A stretch of 64,000 nt of DNA. Source: CAZAGD01 sp964484485 (GTDB lineage Bacteria > Desulfobacterota > SM23-61). How positions within the stretch are numbered: position 1 is the stretch's first letter; each line of letters starts with the position of its first letter. The notes beneath the pieces were generated by a model. That model was not told where the DNA came from, made no database searches, and was given only the letters and a program-made list of their open reading frames with translations. Location of the stretch: the NCBI GenBank assembly GCA_964484485.1, contig CAZAGD010000043.1, forward strand, positions 1-64,000, given 5' to 3'. The position numbers and the translations under genes are program-made. Positions 7,294 through 14,745 of this stretch are shown here, piece after piece.

Positions 7294-7339
7294 TTTTTTA
7301 CTTTGAGGATAAAGGAAAGGACAAATTATTAGGAAGGCA

Positions 7340-9271
7340 ATGAAATTCGTTAATTTGAGAAATATCTACCTTACATTAGTGATCCTTTACGTCTTGGGAA
7401 TTATGGCCTTCGCCATATTAATGTTTGAACCTCGTGAAGAATTAATTTTGCTTTACCTTCCCTTTACCTACTCTTTGATTATATTGAACCCCGAGGGAAA
7501 GATATGGCGAAGGTTTACACAAAAGAGTTATAAATTTCTTCTCATCGGAGTTTGTTTGCTTATGGTCGCTACGGTGGTCTATTTTCGTTCTCAGTATAAT
7601 TCCTTGTTATATGAAAGATTAGGTAATTATTCCCAGGCTGATTATTTCTTTAGCATCGGTCTTATTATTCTTGCCTTTTTATTGACTTGGGCTAATTATG
7701 GGGGAAGCATACCAATATTAGCTTTGATCGCTTTAAGTTACGCTCACTTTGGCCAATATTTTCCGGGCTTCCTTTATCATAAAGGTATATCAATAGAAAG
7801 AATTATAGCCATATCAGCAACTGAATTTAATTCGGGCGATGGCGTTTTGGGGTCTCTTCCGCAAATTGGCATTACTTGGATTGCTATTTTCACCATCTTT
7901 GCCGGTTTGGCTTCTGGGTTTGGAATTTTGGAGTATATCATTAAGATTTCTTATAACATTTTCAAAAAGTTTAAATATGGCGTTCCGCAAATAGCCGTCA
8001 TCTGCAGCATGATTTTTGGCATGTTTTCAGGAAGTGGGGCAGCTAATGTAGCTGGGACTGGGTCCTTTACCATACCTTTAATGAAGCGTTACCGAATGCC
8101 TCCGGCCATTGCTGGTGCCATTGAGTCGGTGGCTTCATCGGGGGGACAAGTTATGCCCCCCATAATGGGTGCAGCAGCATTCGTTATGGCAAGTTATTTA
8201 GGAAAATACTACTGGCAAATTGTGGTCGTAGGATTTTTGCCGGCCTTTATTTTTTACGCCTGTGTAGCTTTGGCTGTTTATATTTATTCTCGCCAATTTT
8301 TAGAAATACGCGCTGAAGTTGCTACCGAGGAATTAAGAATGTCCCAAATGTCTAAATGGGAAAAAATCCAAGGGCTACCTTTATTAGTGGCTATTTTAAT
8401 GCTCATCATAATTATGAGTGTTTATTGGGTAGATGTTATGATTGCCGGGTTGGCCATGATTCTTGCTTTTTTAATTACCTGGATTATCACTCAAGTTTTA
8501 GCTTCACCCAATAAGACAGAAATGATGCAGAGATTTCTCACCAATTTCCTAAGAGGAGCAAAAGAGGGAGCAGATACTACTGCCTCTATTACTACCATGA
8601 TGGCTTGCATTGGGATTATTGTGGCTGTTTTAATTCAAACCGGACTTGCCCAAAAACTCTCTTTTACAATCGTGGATATCGCTGGGGGCAATAAAGTATT
8701 TTTAATCCTCTTAGCCTCGGGATTGTGCATTTTGTTTGGAATGGCTGTTAGTACCGTAGCTGCCTACATTTTGACTGTAACTCTCGTTGCCCCGGTTTTA
8801 GCAAATATGGGGGTCTCTCCCTTGATAACTCATTTTTCTGTTTTCTATTTTGCTATGATGGGATTGATCACCCCTCCGGTTGCCCCTTGCTGCGCCGTTG
8901 CTTCAGGAATAGCTAAAGAAAGTTTTCTTAAGATATGTTGGTATTCCCTAAAAATAGGCGTTCCTTTGTTTATTCTTCCGTTGAGTTTCTTTTCTCAAGA
9001 AGCCATCATTATGCATGGCCCCAAAACCATTTCAGCTTTTTTTACAGTAGCAATTGCCATGGCCGCAATAGTTTTAGGTATTAACCTTGGTTATTCAGGA
9101 TTAAAATCTGTGGGCAAACGAATAATTTATCTGGGAACAGGTTTGTTTACTCTCTTTTATGCCAAATATCATTGGCTATTCTTCGGTATGGCTTTATGTG
9201 CTTTATTTATTTTTGTAGAAATTTATTGGCTATATAAAGGAAAATATGATTATATCAAAAAAATGGTATAG
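7340..9271 (+). CDS. TRAP transporter fused permease (4TM/12TM, TAXI-associated)
   Basis: 643 aa with many hydrophobic segments across the inner membrane. It is the DctQ-DctM fusion typical of TAXI systems: about 190 residues of small-subunit-like helices, then the DctM part with GMFSGSGAANVAGTGSFTIP, VASSGGQVMPPIMGAAAFVM, and a second repeat ending GLITPPVAPCCAVASG. It uses the ion gradient to import the ligand presented by the receptor encoded just upstream. An AGGAAGG ribosome site lies before the ATG. Confidence 0.95.
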   Translation: MKFVNLRNIYLTLVILYVLGIMAFAILMFEPREELILLYLPFTYSLIILNPEGKIWRRFTQKSYKFLLIGVCLLMVATVVYFRSQYNSLLYERLGNYSQADYFFSIGLIILAFLLTWANYGGSIPILALIALSYAHFGQYFPGFLYHKGISIERIIAISATEFNSGDGVLGSLPQIGITWIAIFTIFAGLASGFGILEYIIKISYNIFKKFKYGVPQIAVICSMIFGMFSGSGAANVAGTGSFTIPLMKRYRMPPAIAGAIESVASSGGQVMPPIMGAAAFVMASYLGKYYWQIVVVGFLPAFIFYACVALAVYIYSRQFLEIRAEVATEELRMSQMSKWEKIQGLPLLVAILMLIIIMSVYWVDVMIAGLAMILAFLITWIITQVLASPNKTEMMQRFLTNFLRGAKEGADTTASITTMMACIGIIVAVLIQTGLAQKLSFTIVDIAGGNKVFLILLASGLCILFGMAVSTVAAYILTVTLVAPVLANMGVSPLITHFSVFYFAMMGLITPPVAPCCAVASGIAKESFLKICWYSLKIGVPLFILPLSFFSQEAIIMHGPKTISAFFTVAIAMAAIVLGINLGYSGLKSVGKRIIYLGTGLFTLFYAKYHWLFFGMALCALFIFVEIYWLYKGKYDYIKKMV

Positions 9272-9617
9272 TCATTTATTCAATAATAATCAAAATAAAG
9301 AGCTCACGTTTGTCTGGCCTTAGCAGAGAAATAAACACCAAGTTAGGTAAAAAATAGGAGTCTTGAATATATCGTCAATTAGACTTTTCCCCCAAATTTC
9401 CTAATATATGATGTACCATTACCAATTTTAGTCAAAGTAGTCCCTTCAAATTTTGATGATAGCCCAGTTTCTTTGCTTTCCTTGCTGAGTGAAATCATAA
9501 AGAAGCGGTAGAAGACTAGACCAGGCTATTCTAAAAAACTTGACATTTTTAACCTAAACTTGTAATTATCATCAATAAAAAATGCGAAATAAGAACATTT
9601 GATCCGGAGGTAAAATT
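9272..9617. other. intergenic gap with promoter for the acyl-CoA operon
   Basis: 346 bp without a gene or a recognised repeat. The only clear signal is the promoter at 9540-9568; a GATCCGGAGGT ribosome site lies just before the next start. Confidence 0.6.
9540..9568 (+). promoter_or_regulatory. sigma-70-type promoter upstream of the crotonase gene
   Basis: TTGACA (9540-9545), a 17-bp spacer and TAATTA (9563-9568), 50 bp before the start codon. It likely drives the crotonase-dehydrogenase-mutase cluster. Confidence 0.6.
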
Positions 9618-10400
9618 ATGGAAAAGCAGTATGTACGGTGTGAAATTGCCGAAGGAATTGCCTTGGTAACGATTGATAACCAGGCTGCTTTGAATGCTCT
9701 AAATAAGCCAACTCTTGACCAGTTGGATAAGATCTTTGATGACTTGGCCAAGAATGAAGAAGTGCAAGGGGTGATTATTACGGGAGCCGGAGAAAAATCT
9801 TTCGTCGCCGGAGCTGATATTTCGGAATTTACCCAAATTAAAGGATCAGAAGCGGCCGCTTTTATGGCTCGGGGCCAAAGAATCTTCGATAAAATTGAAG
9901 CTTTTGACCGCCCGGTAATTGCGGCCGTAAATGGATTTGCCTTGGGGGGAGGGAATGAACTGGCTATGTGTTGTGATATTCGCATAGCTGCTGAAAATGC
10001 CGTATTTGGACAACCAGAAGTGAACTTAGGTATCATTCCTGGCTATGGCGGAACACAACGTTTACCCCGCCTTATTGGCCCAGGAAAGGCTAAAGAAATC
10101 ATTTTCGCTGATGAAAGATTAAGTGCGCAGGAAGCCTGGCGGGTCGGCTTAGTAGAGCGAGTCGTGCCCAAAGGGCAAGCGGTGGAAGAAGCGAAAAAAC
10201 TACTCAAAAAAATTATGGCCAAAGGGCCGGTAGCTATTAAAATGGCCAAGAAAGCGATTAATGAGGGATTGAAAAAATCGCTGCGCGAAGGGTTGGATCT
10301 CGAGGCCGAATGTCAAGCTGTCTGTTTTAGCACCGAGGATAAGGATGAAGGAGCGCGGGCTTTCTTAGAAAAACGCCCCGCACAATTTAAAGGGAAATGA
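9618..10400 (+). CDS. crt: enoyl-CoA hydratase (short-chain, crotonase type)
   Basis: 260 aa, the usual length of crotonases. The oxyanion-hole segments SFVAGADISEF and VNGFALGGGNELAM are present, as are both catalytic glutamates (in GGGNELAMCCDIRIA and FGQPEVNLGIIPGYGGTQRL). It hydrates 2-enoyl-CoA, such as crotonyl-CoA, to 3-hydroxyacyl-CoA in the cytoplasm. The start has CCGGAGG upstream. The next gene is the matching dehydrogenase, which supports a C4 substrate. The gene symbol is by family and context; chain length is inferred. Confidence 0.92.
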   Translation: MEKQYVRCEIAEGIALVTIDNQAALNALNKPTLDQLDKIFDDLAKNEEVQGVIITGAGEKSFVAGADISEFTQIKGSEAAAFMARGQRIFDKIEAFDRPVIAAVNGFALGGGNELAMCCDIRIAAENAVFGQPEVNLGIIPGYGGTQRLPRLIGPGKAKEIIFADERLSAQEAWRVGLVERVVPKGQAVEEAKKLLKKIMAKGPVAIKMAKKAINEGLKKSLREGLDLEAECQAVCFSTEDKDEGARAFLEKRPAQFKGK

Positions 10401-10487
10401 TTTTTCCATAAAAAGCGAATTCACTAAATAAGGGGTGAAGAGAAAAGCGCTTAGCGCCTGGCTAATACTTTGGGAAAGGAGAATAGT

Positions 10488-11345
10488 ATGGAAGTAAAGA
10501 AGATATGTGTATTAGGGGCTGGTTTAATGGGGGCAGGTATAGCTCAAGTAGCCGCAGAGACTGGTTTTCAGGTCTCTATGCGGGATATAGAAGATCGCTT
10601 CGTCCAGAATGGTTTGGCCAACATTCGCAAGAATTTAGATCGGGCAGTAAGCAAAGGGAAGATGACAAAAGAACAAGCGGAAGAGATACTATCTCGCCTT
10701 AAAGGTACGGTTGATTTGGCGGCGGCGGTAAAAGATGTGCAAGTGGTGATCGAAGCAGTAGTGGAGAATATGGAGCTTAAGAAACAAGTGTATAAAGAAC
10801 TAGATCAGCTTTGTGCGCCAGAAGTAATTTTAGCTTCTAATACTTCTGGTCTTTCAATTACAGAGATTGCTTCCGTGACTAAGCGGCCGGCCCAAGTAAT
10901 CGGCATGCACTTTTTTAACCCTGTGCCCGTTATGAAATTGGTCGAGATAATTAAAGGGCAGGCCACTTCTGAAGAAACTTATCAGCTTATTAAGTCTTTA
11001 GCGGAAAAGATGGGCAAAGAACCGATTACGGTTAATGAATCTCCAGGTTTTGCAGTTAACCGTATTTTAGTGCCCATGATCAATGAGGCCATTTTTGTCT
11101 TGCAGGAAGGGGTAGCTTCGGCGGAAGATATTGATAAAGGAATGATGCTGGGAGCCAATCATCCCATAGGTCCTTTAGCTTTAGCTGATTTAGTCGGCTT
11201 AGATACGCTTTTGATGGTCCAGGAGAATCTTTATAAGGAATTGGGTGATTCTAAGTATAGGCCCTGTCCTCTCCTGCGTAAAATGGTGCGGGCTGGCCAC
11301 TTGGGCCGAAAGACCGGCAAGGGCTTTTATGAATATACCAAATGA
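10488..11345 (+). CDS. hbd: 3-hydroxybutyryl-CoA dehydrogenase
   Basis: 285 aa from ATG 10488, chosen because AAAGGAG lies 7 bp upstream; a TTG at 10470 would add six residues and overlap this site. The NAD-binding motif is VLGAGLMGAGIAQ near the N-terminus. The catalytic region has NTSGLSITEIA and the His in GMHFFNPVPVMKLVEII, then NESPGFAVNRIL and the C-terminal GLDTLL and GHLGRKTGKGFYEY segments of the single-domain bacterial enzyme. It oxidises 3-hydroxybutyryl-CoA to acetoacetyl-CoA, or runs in reverse. It lies 87 bp after crt and its stop is followed closely by the next ATG. Confidence 0.93.
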   Translation: MEVKKICVLGAGLMGAGIAQVAAETGFQVSMRDIEDRFVQNGLANIRKNLDRAVSKGKMTKEQAEEILSRLKGTVDLAAAVKDVQVVIEAVVENMELKKQVYKELDQLCAPEVILASNTSGLSITEIASVTKRPAQVIGMHFFNPVPVMKLVEIIKGQATSEETYQLIKSLAEKMGKEPITVNESPGFAVNRILVPMINEAIFVLQEGVASAEDIDKGMMLGANHPIGPLALADLVGLDTLLMVQENLYKELGDSKYRPCPLLRKMVRAGHLGRKTGKGFYEYTK

Positions 11346-11351
11346 TTTTTG

Positions 11352-11684
11352 ATGGCGAGCACTGAAGAATTCCTGGTCCAAAAAGCTATCGGGGAAATTG
11401 AAAGATGGCTAATAGAGGAGGGAAACTTTGCTCCTTCTCGAATAGCCATTAAATTTTGTGGTGGTTGTAATCCTACTTATGAACGTGGTGATGTTGCTCA
11501 AATAATCAAGGAAAGCATACCAAACGTAAGGTGGGTTTCCGCAGATGCCGAAGCTGATCTGTTAATAATTATAAATGGGTGCAATTGCAGTTGCGCCCAA
11601 AGGCCAGAAATTGAAGAAAAAGGGCGCTTTTGCTTAGCCATAAGAGGAGATGGCGTTTCGAAAATTTACCGATCGAAGAGTTAA
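11352..11684 (+). CDS. small cysteine-rich protein with CGGCNP motif, unknown function
   Basis: 110 aa from ATG 11352, seven bases past the hbd stop, so probably translationally coupled. The motif CGGCNPTYERG holds Cys36 and Cys39; a second cluster, GCNCSCAQRP, holds Cys77, 79 and 81, with another at Cys94. The remainder is an alpha/beta pattern (WVSADAEADLLIIIN). There is no signal peptide. Six cysteines in this spacing suggest a metal or iron-sulfur site. Similar CGGCNP proteins are known to me only as uncharacterised proteins of anaerobes. Its place between hbd and the B12 mutase genes suggests a part in the same pathway, but no function can be assigned. Confidence 0.7.
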   Translation: MASTEEFLVQKAIGEIERWLIEEGNFAPSRIAIKFCGGCNPTYERGDVAQIIKESIPNVRWVSADAEADLLIIINGCNCSCAQRPEIEEKGRFCLAIRGDGVSKIYRSKS

Positions 11685-11720
11685 ACTATCTCCTTAGCAC
11701 AACCTTGCAGGGAGGCGTCT

Positions 11721-13397
11721 ATGGAGCGAGATTATTTGTTAGAATTGGAGCGGGCTCGTCAGGCCTGGGAGAAAGAGTGTTATCCTTCTGGGGCAGGAGA
11801 TCAAGGGGAACGTTTGCCGCGTTTCTCCACTATTTCAGATTTAGAGATAAAGGCTCTTTATACTCCGCAGGATACTTCTAATTTAGATTATTTACGCGAC
11901 CTGAGCTTTCCGGGACAATATCCTTTTACGCGAGGAATTCAGCCTTCTATGTATCGGGGACGTTTATGGACGATGCGCATGTTTTCGGGGTTTGGCAGTG
12001 CTGAGGATACTAACCGCCGTTACAAATATCTTTTATCTCAGGGACAGACGGGACTTTCTGTTGCTTTTCATTACCCCACTTTGATGGGCTATGATTCAGA
12101 TAGCCCCATGGCTCGAGGAGAAATAGGCAGATGCGGCGTAGCCATAGATACTTTAAAAGATATGGAGATTCTTTTTGACGGTATTCCTTTAGATAAAGTG
12201 ACTACTTCCATGACCATAAACCCTCCCGCGGCTATTCTTTTAGCCATGTACATTGCCGTAGCGGAAAAACAAGGGGTAAGCAAGAAAGATATTGGTGGGA
12301 CAATTCAGAACGACATGCTCAAAGAGTTTATTGCCCAGAAGACCTTTATGCTGCCCCCCCGGCCTTCATTACGGATTATCGTGGATACTGTAGAATATTG
12401 TACGAAAGAAGTTCCCCGGTGGAACACCATCAGCATTAGCGGCTATCATATTCGTGAGGCAGGGTCCACAGCCGTGCAGGAGTTGGCTTTTACTTTGGCT
12501 GATGGCATTTGTTACGTGGAAGCGTGCTTAGAAAGAGGGATGCAGGTCGATGACTTTGCTCCCCGCTTATCTTTCTTTTTTAATTCCCATATTGATTTTT
12601 TTGAAGAGATTGCCAAATTTCGGGCCGCCCGGCGCCTTTGGGCGCGTATAATGAAGGAACGTTTTCAAGCAAAGAATCCCCGTTCTTGGATGCTGCGCTT
12701 CCATACCCAGACGGCCGGTTGTTCTTTGACTGCCCAACAGCCTTATAATAATATTGTGCGCACCACCATTGAGGCGTTGGCCGCTGTCTTAGGGGGAACG
12801 CAATCTTTGCATACTAACTCTTTAGATGAAGTTTATGCTGTGCCCACAGAAGAGGCGGCTACTATTGCCTTGCGGACGCAGCAGATCATAGCTGAAGAGA
12901 CAGGGGTAGCTAATACCATCGATCCTTTAGGGGGCTCTTACTTCGTGGAAGCCCTGACTAATAAAATGGAAGAGGAAGCTTGGAAGTATATTCAGAAGAT
13001 AGATGAACTCGGCGGCATGATTAAGGCCATTGAACTTGGCTACCCCCAGCAAGAGATTGCCAATGCTGCTTATACTTATCAAAAGCAGTTGGAGAGGAAA
13101 GAAAAGATTGTCGTTGGGGTTAATAAGTATCAGATGATTGAGGAACAGCCCATTGAATATCTAAAAATTGATCCGGAGGTGGAAAAGCGGCAGTTAAATA
13201 GATTGCAAGAAGTTAGGCGGACGCGCCATAATACTAAAGTAAAAACTTGTCTTAATGATTTGCGGCAAGCTGCGCAAGGGGCCGAGAATTTGATGCCTTA
13301 TATATTGGCGGCAGTAAAGGAATACGCCACTTTGCAAGAAATCTGTGATGTATTCAGGGAAGTTTTTGGAGTTTATCGTGATCCGGGAATGTTCTAA
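11721..13397 (+). CDS. B12-dependent acyl-CoA mutase large subunit, isobutyryl-CoA-mutase-like
   Basis: 558 aa, the TIM-barrel subunit without the B12 domain; GGAGGCGTCT precedes the ATG. It is closely similar to methylmalonyl-/isobutyryl-CoA mutases (SISGYHIREAGSTA, LRFHTQTAGCSLTAQQPYNN, GGTQSLHTNSLDE). By alignment from memory to P. shermanii numbering, Tyr89 is Phe88 here and Arg207 is Gln206 (KEFIAQK), the pair known for isobutyryl-CoA mutase; His244 is kept as His243. Position 117 is His (SVAFHYPT) where relatives have Asp. Ala115 and Phe88 argue against 2-hydroxyisobutyryl-CoA mutase. With crt and hbd nearby, isobutyryl-/n-butyryl-CoA interconversion is the best guess. The B12 subunit is encoded 196 bp downstream. 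Confidence 0.88.
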   Translation: MERDYLLELERARQAWEKECYPSGAGDQGERLPRFSTISDLEIKALYTPQDTSNLDYLRDLSFPGQYPFTRGIQPSMYRGRLWTMRMFSGFGSAEDTNRRYKYLLSQGQTGLSVAFHYPTLMGYDSDSPMARGEIGRCGVAIDTLKDMEILFDGIPLDKVTTSMTINPPAAILLAMYIAVAEKQGVSKKDIGGTIQNDMLKEFIAQKTFMLPPRPSLRIIVDTVEYCTKEVPRWNTISISGYHIREAGSTAVQELAFTLADGICYVEACLERGMQVDDFAPRLSFFFNSHIDFFEEIAKFRAARRLWARIMKERFQAKNPRSWMLRFHTQTAGCSLTAQQPYNNIVRTTIEALAAVLGGTQSLHTNSLDEVYAVPTEEAATIALRTQQIIAEETGVANTIDPLGGSYFVEALTNKMEEEAWKYIQKIDELGGMIKAIELGYPQQEIANAAYTYQKQLERKEKIVVGVNKYQMIEEQPIEYLKIDPEVEKRQLNRLQEVRRTRHNTKVKTCLNDLRQAAQGAENLMPYILAAVKEYATLQEICDVFREVFGVYRDPGMF

Positions 13398-13593
13398 AAT
13401 AACTGCCGAGAGCGCTGAGATAGCCGGGGTATCTTTTTCACCGCAGAGTATGGGAAGAACGCCGAGAAGTTTAAAGTTTGTAAAATATCTAAGGCCAAGG
13501 CTACTATCCAAATACAAGAGGTGAAGCTATTATTTTTAATATCCTCGGTGATGTGGGCATGCTCTGGGGTAAAAATATTTGAGGTAAACAAAG

Positions 13594-13995
13594 ATGGAAA
13601 GGAAGGTAAGGATTTTAATTGCCAAGCCCGGCTTAGATGGTCATGACCGCGGAGCTAAAGTAGTGGCCCGAGCTCTGCGCGATGGCGGGTTTGAAGTAGT
13701 TTATACTGGCCTGCACCAAACTCCGGAACAGATAGTTAATGCTGCTATTCAAGAAGATGTGGACGCCATCGGCATGAGTATTCTCTCTGGGGCGCATAAT
13801 TATCTCTTTCCGCGCGTGTTAGAAATTTTGAAAGAAAACCAAGCCGAAGATATTAAAGTCTTTGGCGGCGGAATAATCCCCCCGGAAGATATTCCTTTTT
13901 TAAAAGAAAAGGGAGTAGCCGCCATTTTTACGCCCGGAACTTCCACAGAAGATATAATTAGCTGGGTTAAAGAAAATATAAAACCTAAAAATTGA
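13594..13995 (+). CDS. B12-binding small subunit of the acyl-CoA mutase
   Basis: 133 aa, a single cobalamin-binding domain. The N-terminal strand RILIAKPGLDGHDRGAKVV contains DGHDRG, the DxHxxG motif whose His is the lower cobalt ligand. SILSGAH and FGGGIIPPEDI follow, both typical of this domain. It completes the split mutase whose large subunit ends at 13397. The 196-bp spacer between them is noncoding and contains a degenerate copy of a dispersed repeat (TTCACCGCAGAG...GAACGCCGAGA at about 13438-13465). Confidence 0.93.
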   Translation: MERKVRILIAKPGLDGHDRGAKVVARALRDGGFEVVYTGLHQTPEQIVNAAIQEDVDAIGMSILSGAHNYLFPRVLEILKENQAEDIKVFGGGIIPPEDIPFLKEKGVAAIFTPGTSTEDIISWVKENIKPKN

Positions 13996-14017
13996 TGAAT
14001 TTTTGATTTGCCGAACT

Positions 14018-14737
14018 ATGATTACCGCATGGACACGCCACAGACTTAAACAAATTTTTTATTTTCTACTATTAATTTTTTGCTCGGTTAGCCTCCTGAG
14101 CAACTGTGCCTTGGGGCCGAAAAAAGATGTGCAGAAGTCACCTCAAGAAATGTACAATGAAGGCTTAAAATTATTAAATAAAAAGAAATACGAAAGAGCT
14201 GCGGAAGCATTTCAAAAATTAAAGGAAGAACATCCTTTGAGTTCTTATACCCCCTTAGCTGAGCTGCGTATTGCTGATGCCCTTTTCTTTAATAAAAGCT
14301 ACGCTGAAGCAGTAAACCAGTATGAAGAATTTAGAAAGTTGCATCCTTTGCATCCGGAAGTGCCTTATGCTATTTACCAGATAGGCATGTGTTATTTTAA
14401 ACAAATGCTTTCGGTAGATCGAGACCAGACGGCCACGGAAAAAGCCTTAGAACAATTTCGATACCTTATTGAAAATTTCCCGCAAAGCCCCCATACCCCT
14501 GCGGCGCGTGAGAAAGTCCAGGTTTGTCGGCGTCAACTCGCCGAGCATGAATATTATATTGGTCACTTTTATTTTCGCATGAAAAAGTACCGCGCCGCCT
14601 TAGGCAGGTTTGAAAAAATATTGCAAACCTTTCCCGATTTAGGATATGAAGAAAAACTTAAACCACTAATCGCCAAATGCCAAGCAGAAATAGCTAAAAT
14701 AGAAGAAAGGGAACAGAAAAAAGAGAAAAAGGGTTAA
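14018..14737 (+). CDS. bamD: outer-membrane assembly lipoprotein BamD
   Basis: 239 aa from ATG 14018; a TTG at 14003 would give five more residues. A signal peptide ends in the lipobox LLSNC. TPR-like helical repeats follow: EMYNEGLKLLNKKKYERAAEAF, ADALFFNKSYAEAVNQYEEF, then PHTPAAREKVQVCRRQLAEHEYYIGHFYFRM in short pieces typical of YfiO/BamD. BamD is the essential lipoprotein partner of BamA in beta-barrel insertion, which implies a diderm cell. A Lys/Glu-rich tail ends the protein. The gene converges on alaS with an 8-bp gap. Confidence 0.88.
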   Translation: MITAWTRHRLKQIFYFLLLIFCSVSLLSNCALGPKKDVQKSPQEMYNEGLKLLNKKKYERAAEAFQKLKEEHPLSSYTPLAELRIADALFFNKSYAEAVNQYEEFRKLHPLHPEVPYAIYQIGMCYFKQMLSVDRDQTATEKALEQFRYLIENFPQSPHTPAAREKVQVCRRQLAEHEYYIGHFYFRMKKYRAALGRFEKILQTFPDLGYEEKLKPLIAKCQAEIAKIEEREQKKEKKG

Positions 14738-14745
14738 AATCTTTT

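Noticed and set aside
11721..13397. 2-hydroxyisobutyryl-CoA mutase
   Set aside because: That enzyme has Ile at the Phe88 position and Asp at the Ala115 position; neither is seen.
13398..13593. Minus-strand frames around 13194-13591 as a gene
   Set aside because: No start signal or family resemblance; the region is a spacer with a degenerate dispersed repeat, overlapping the mutase 3' end.
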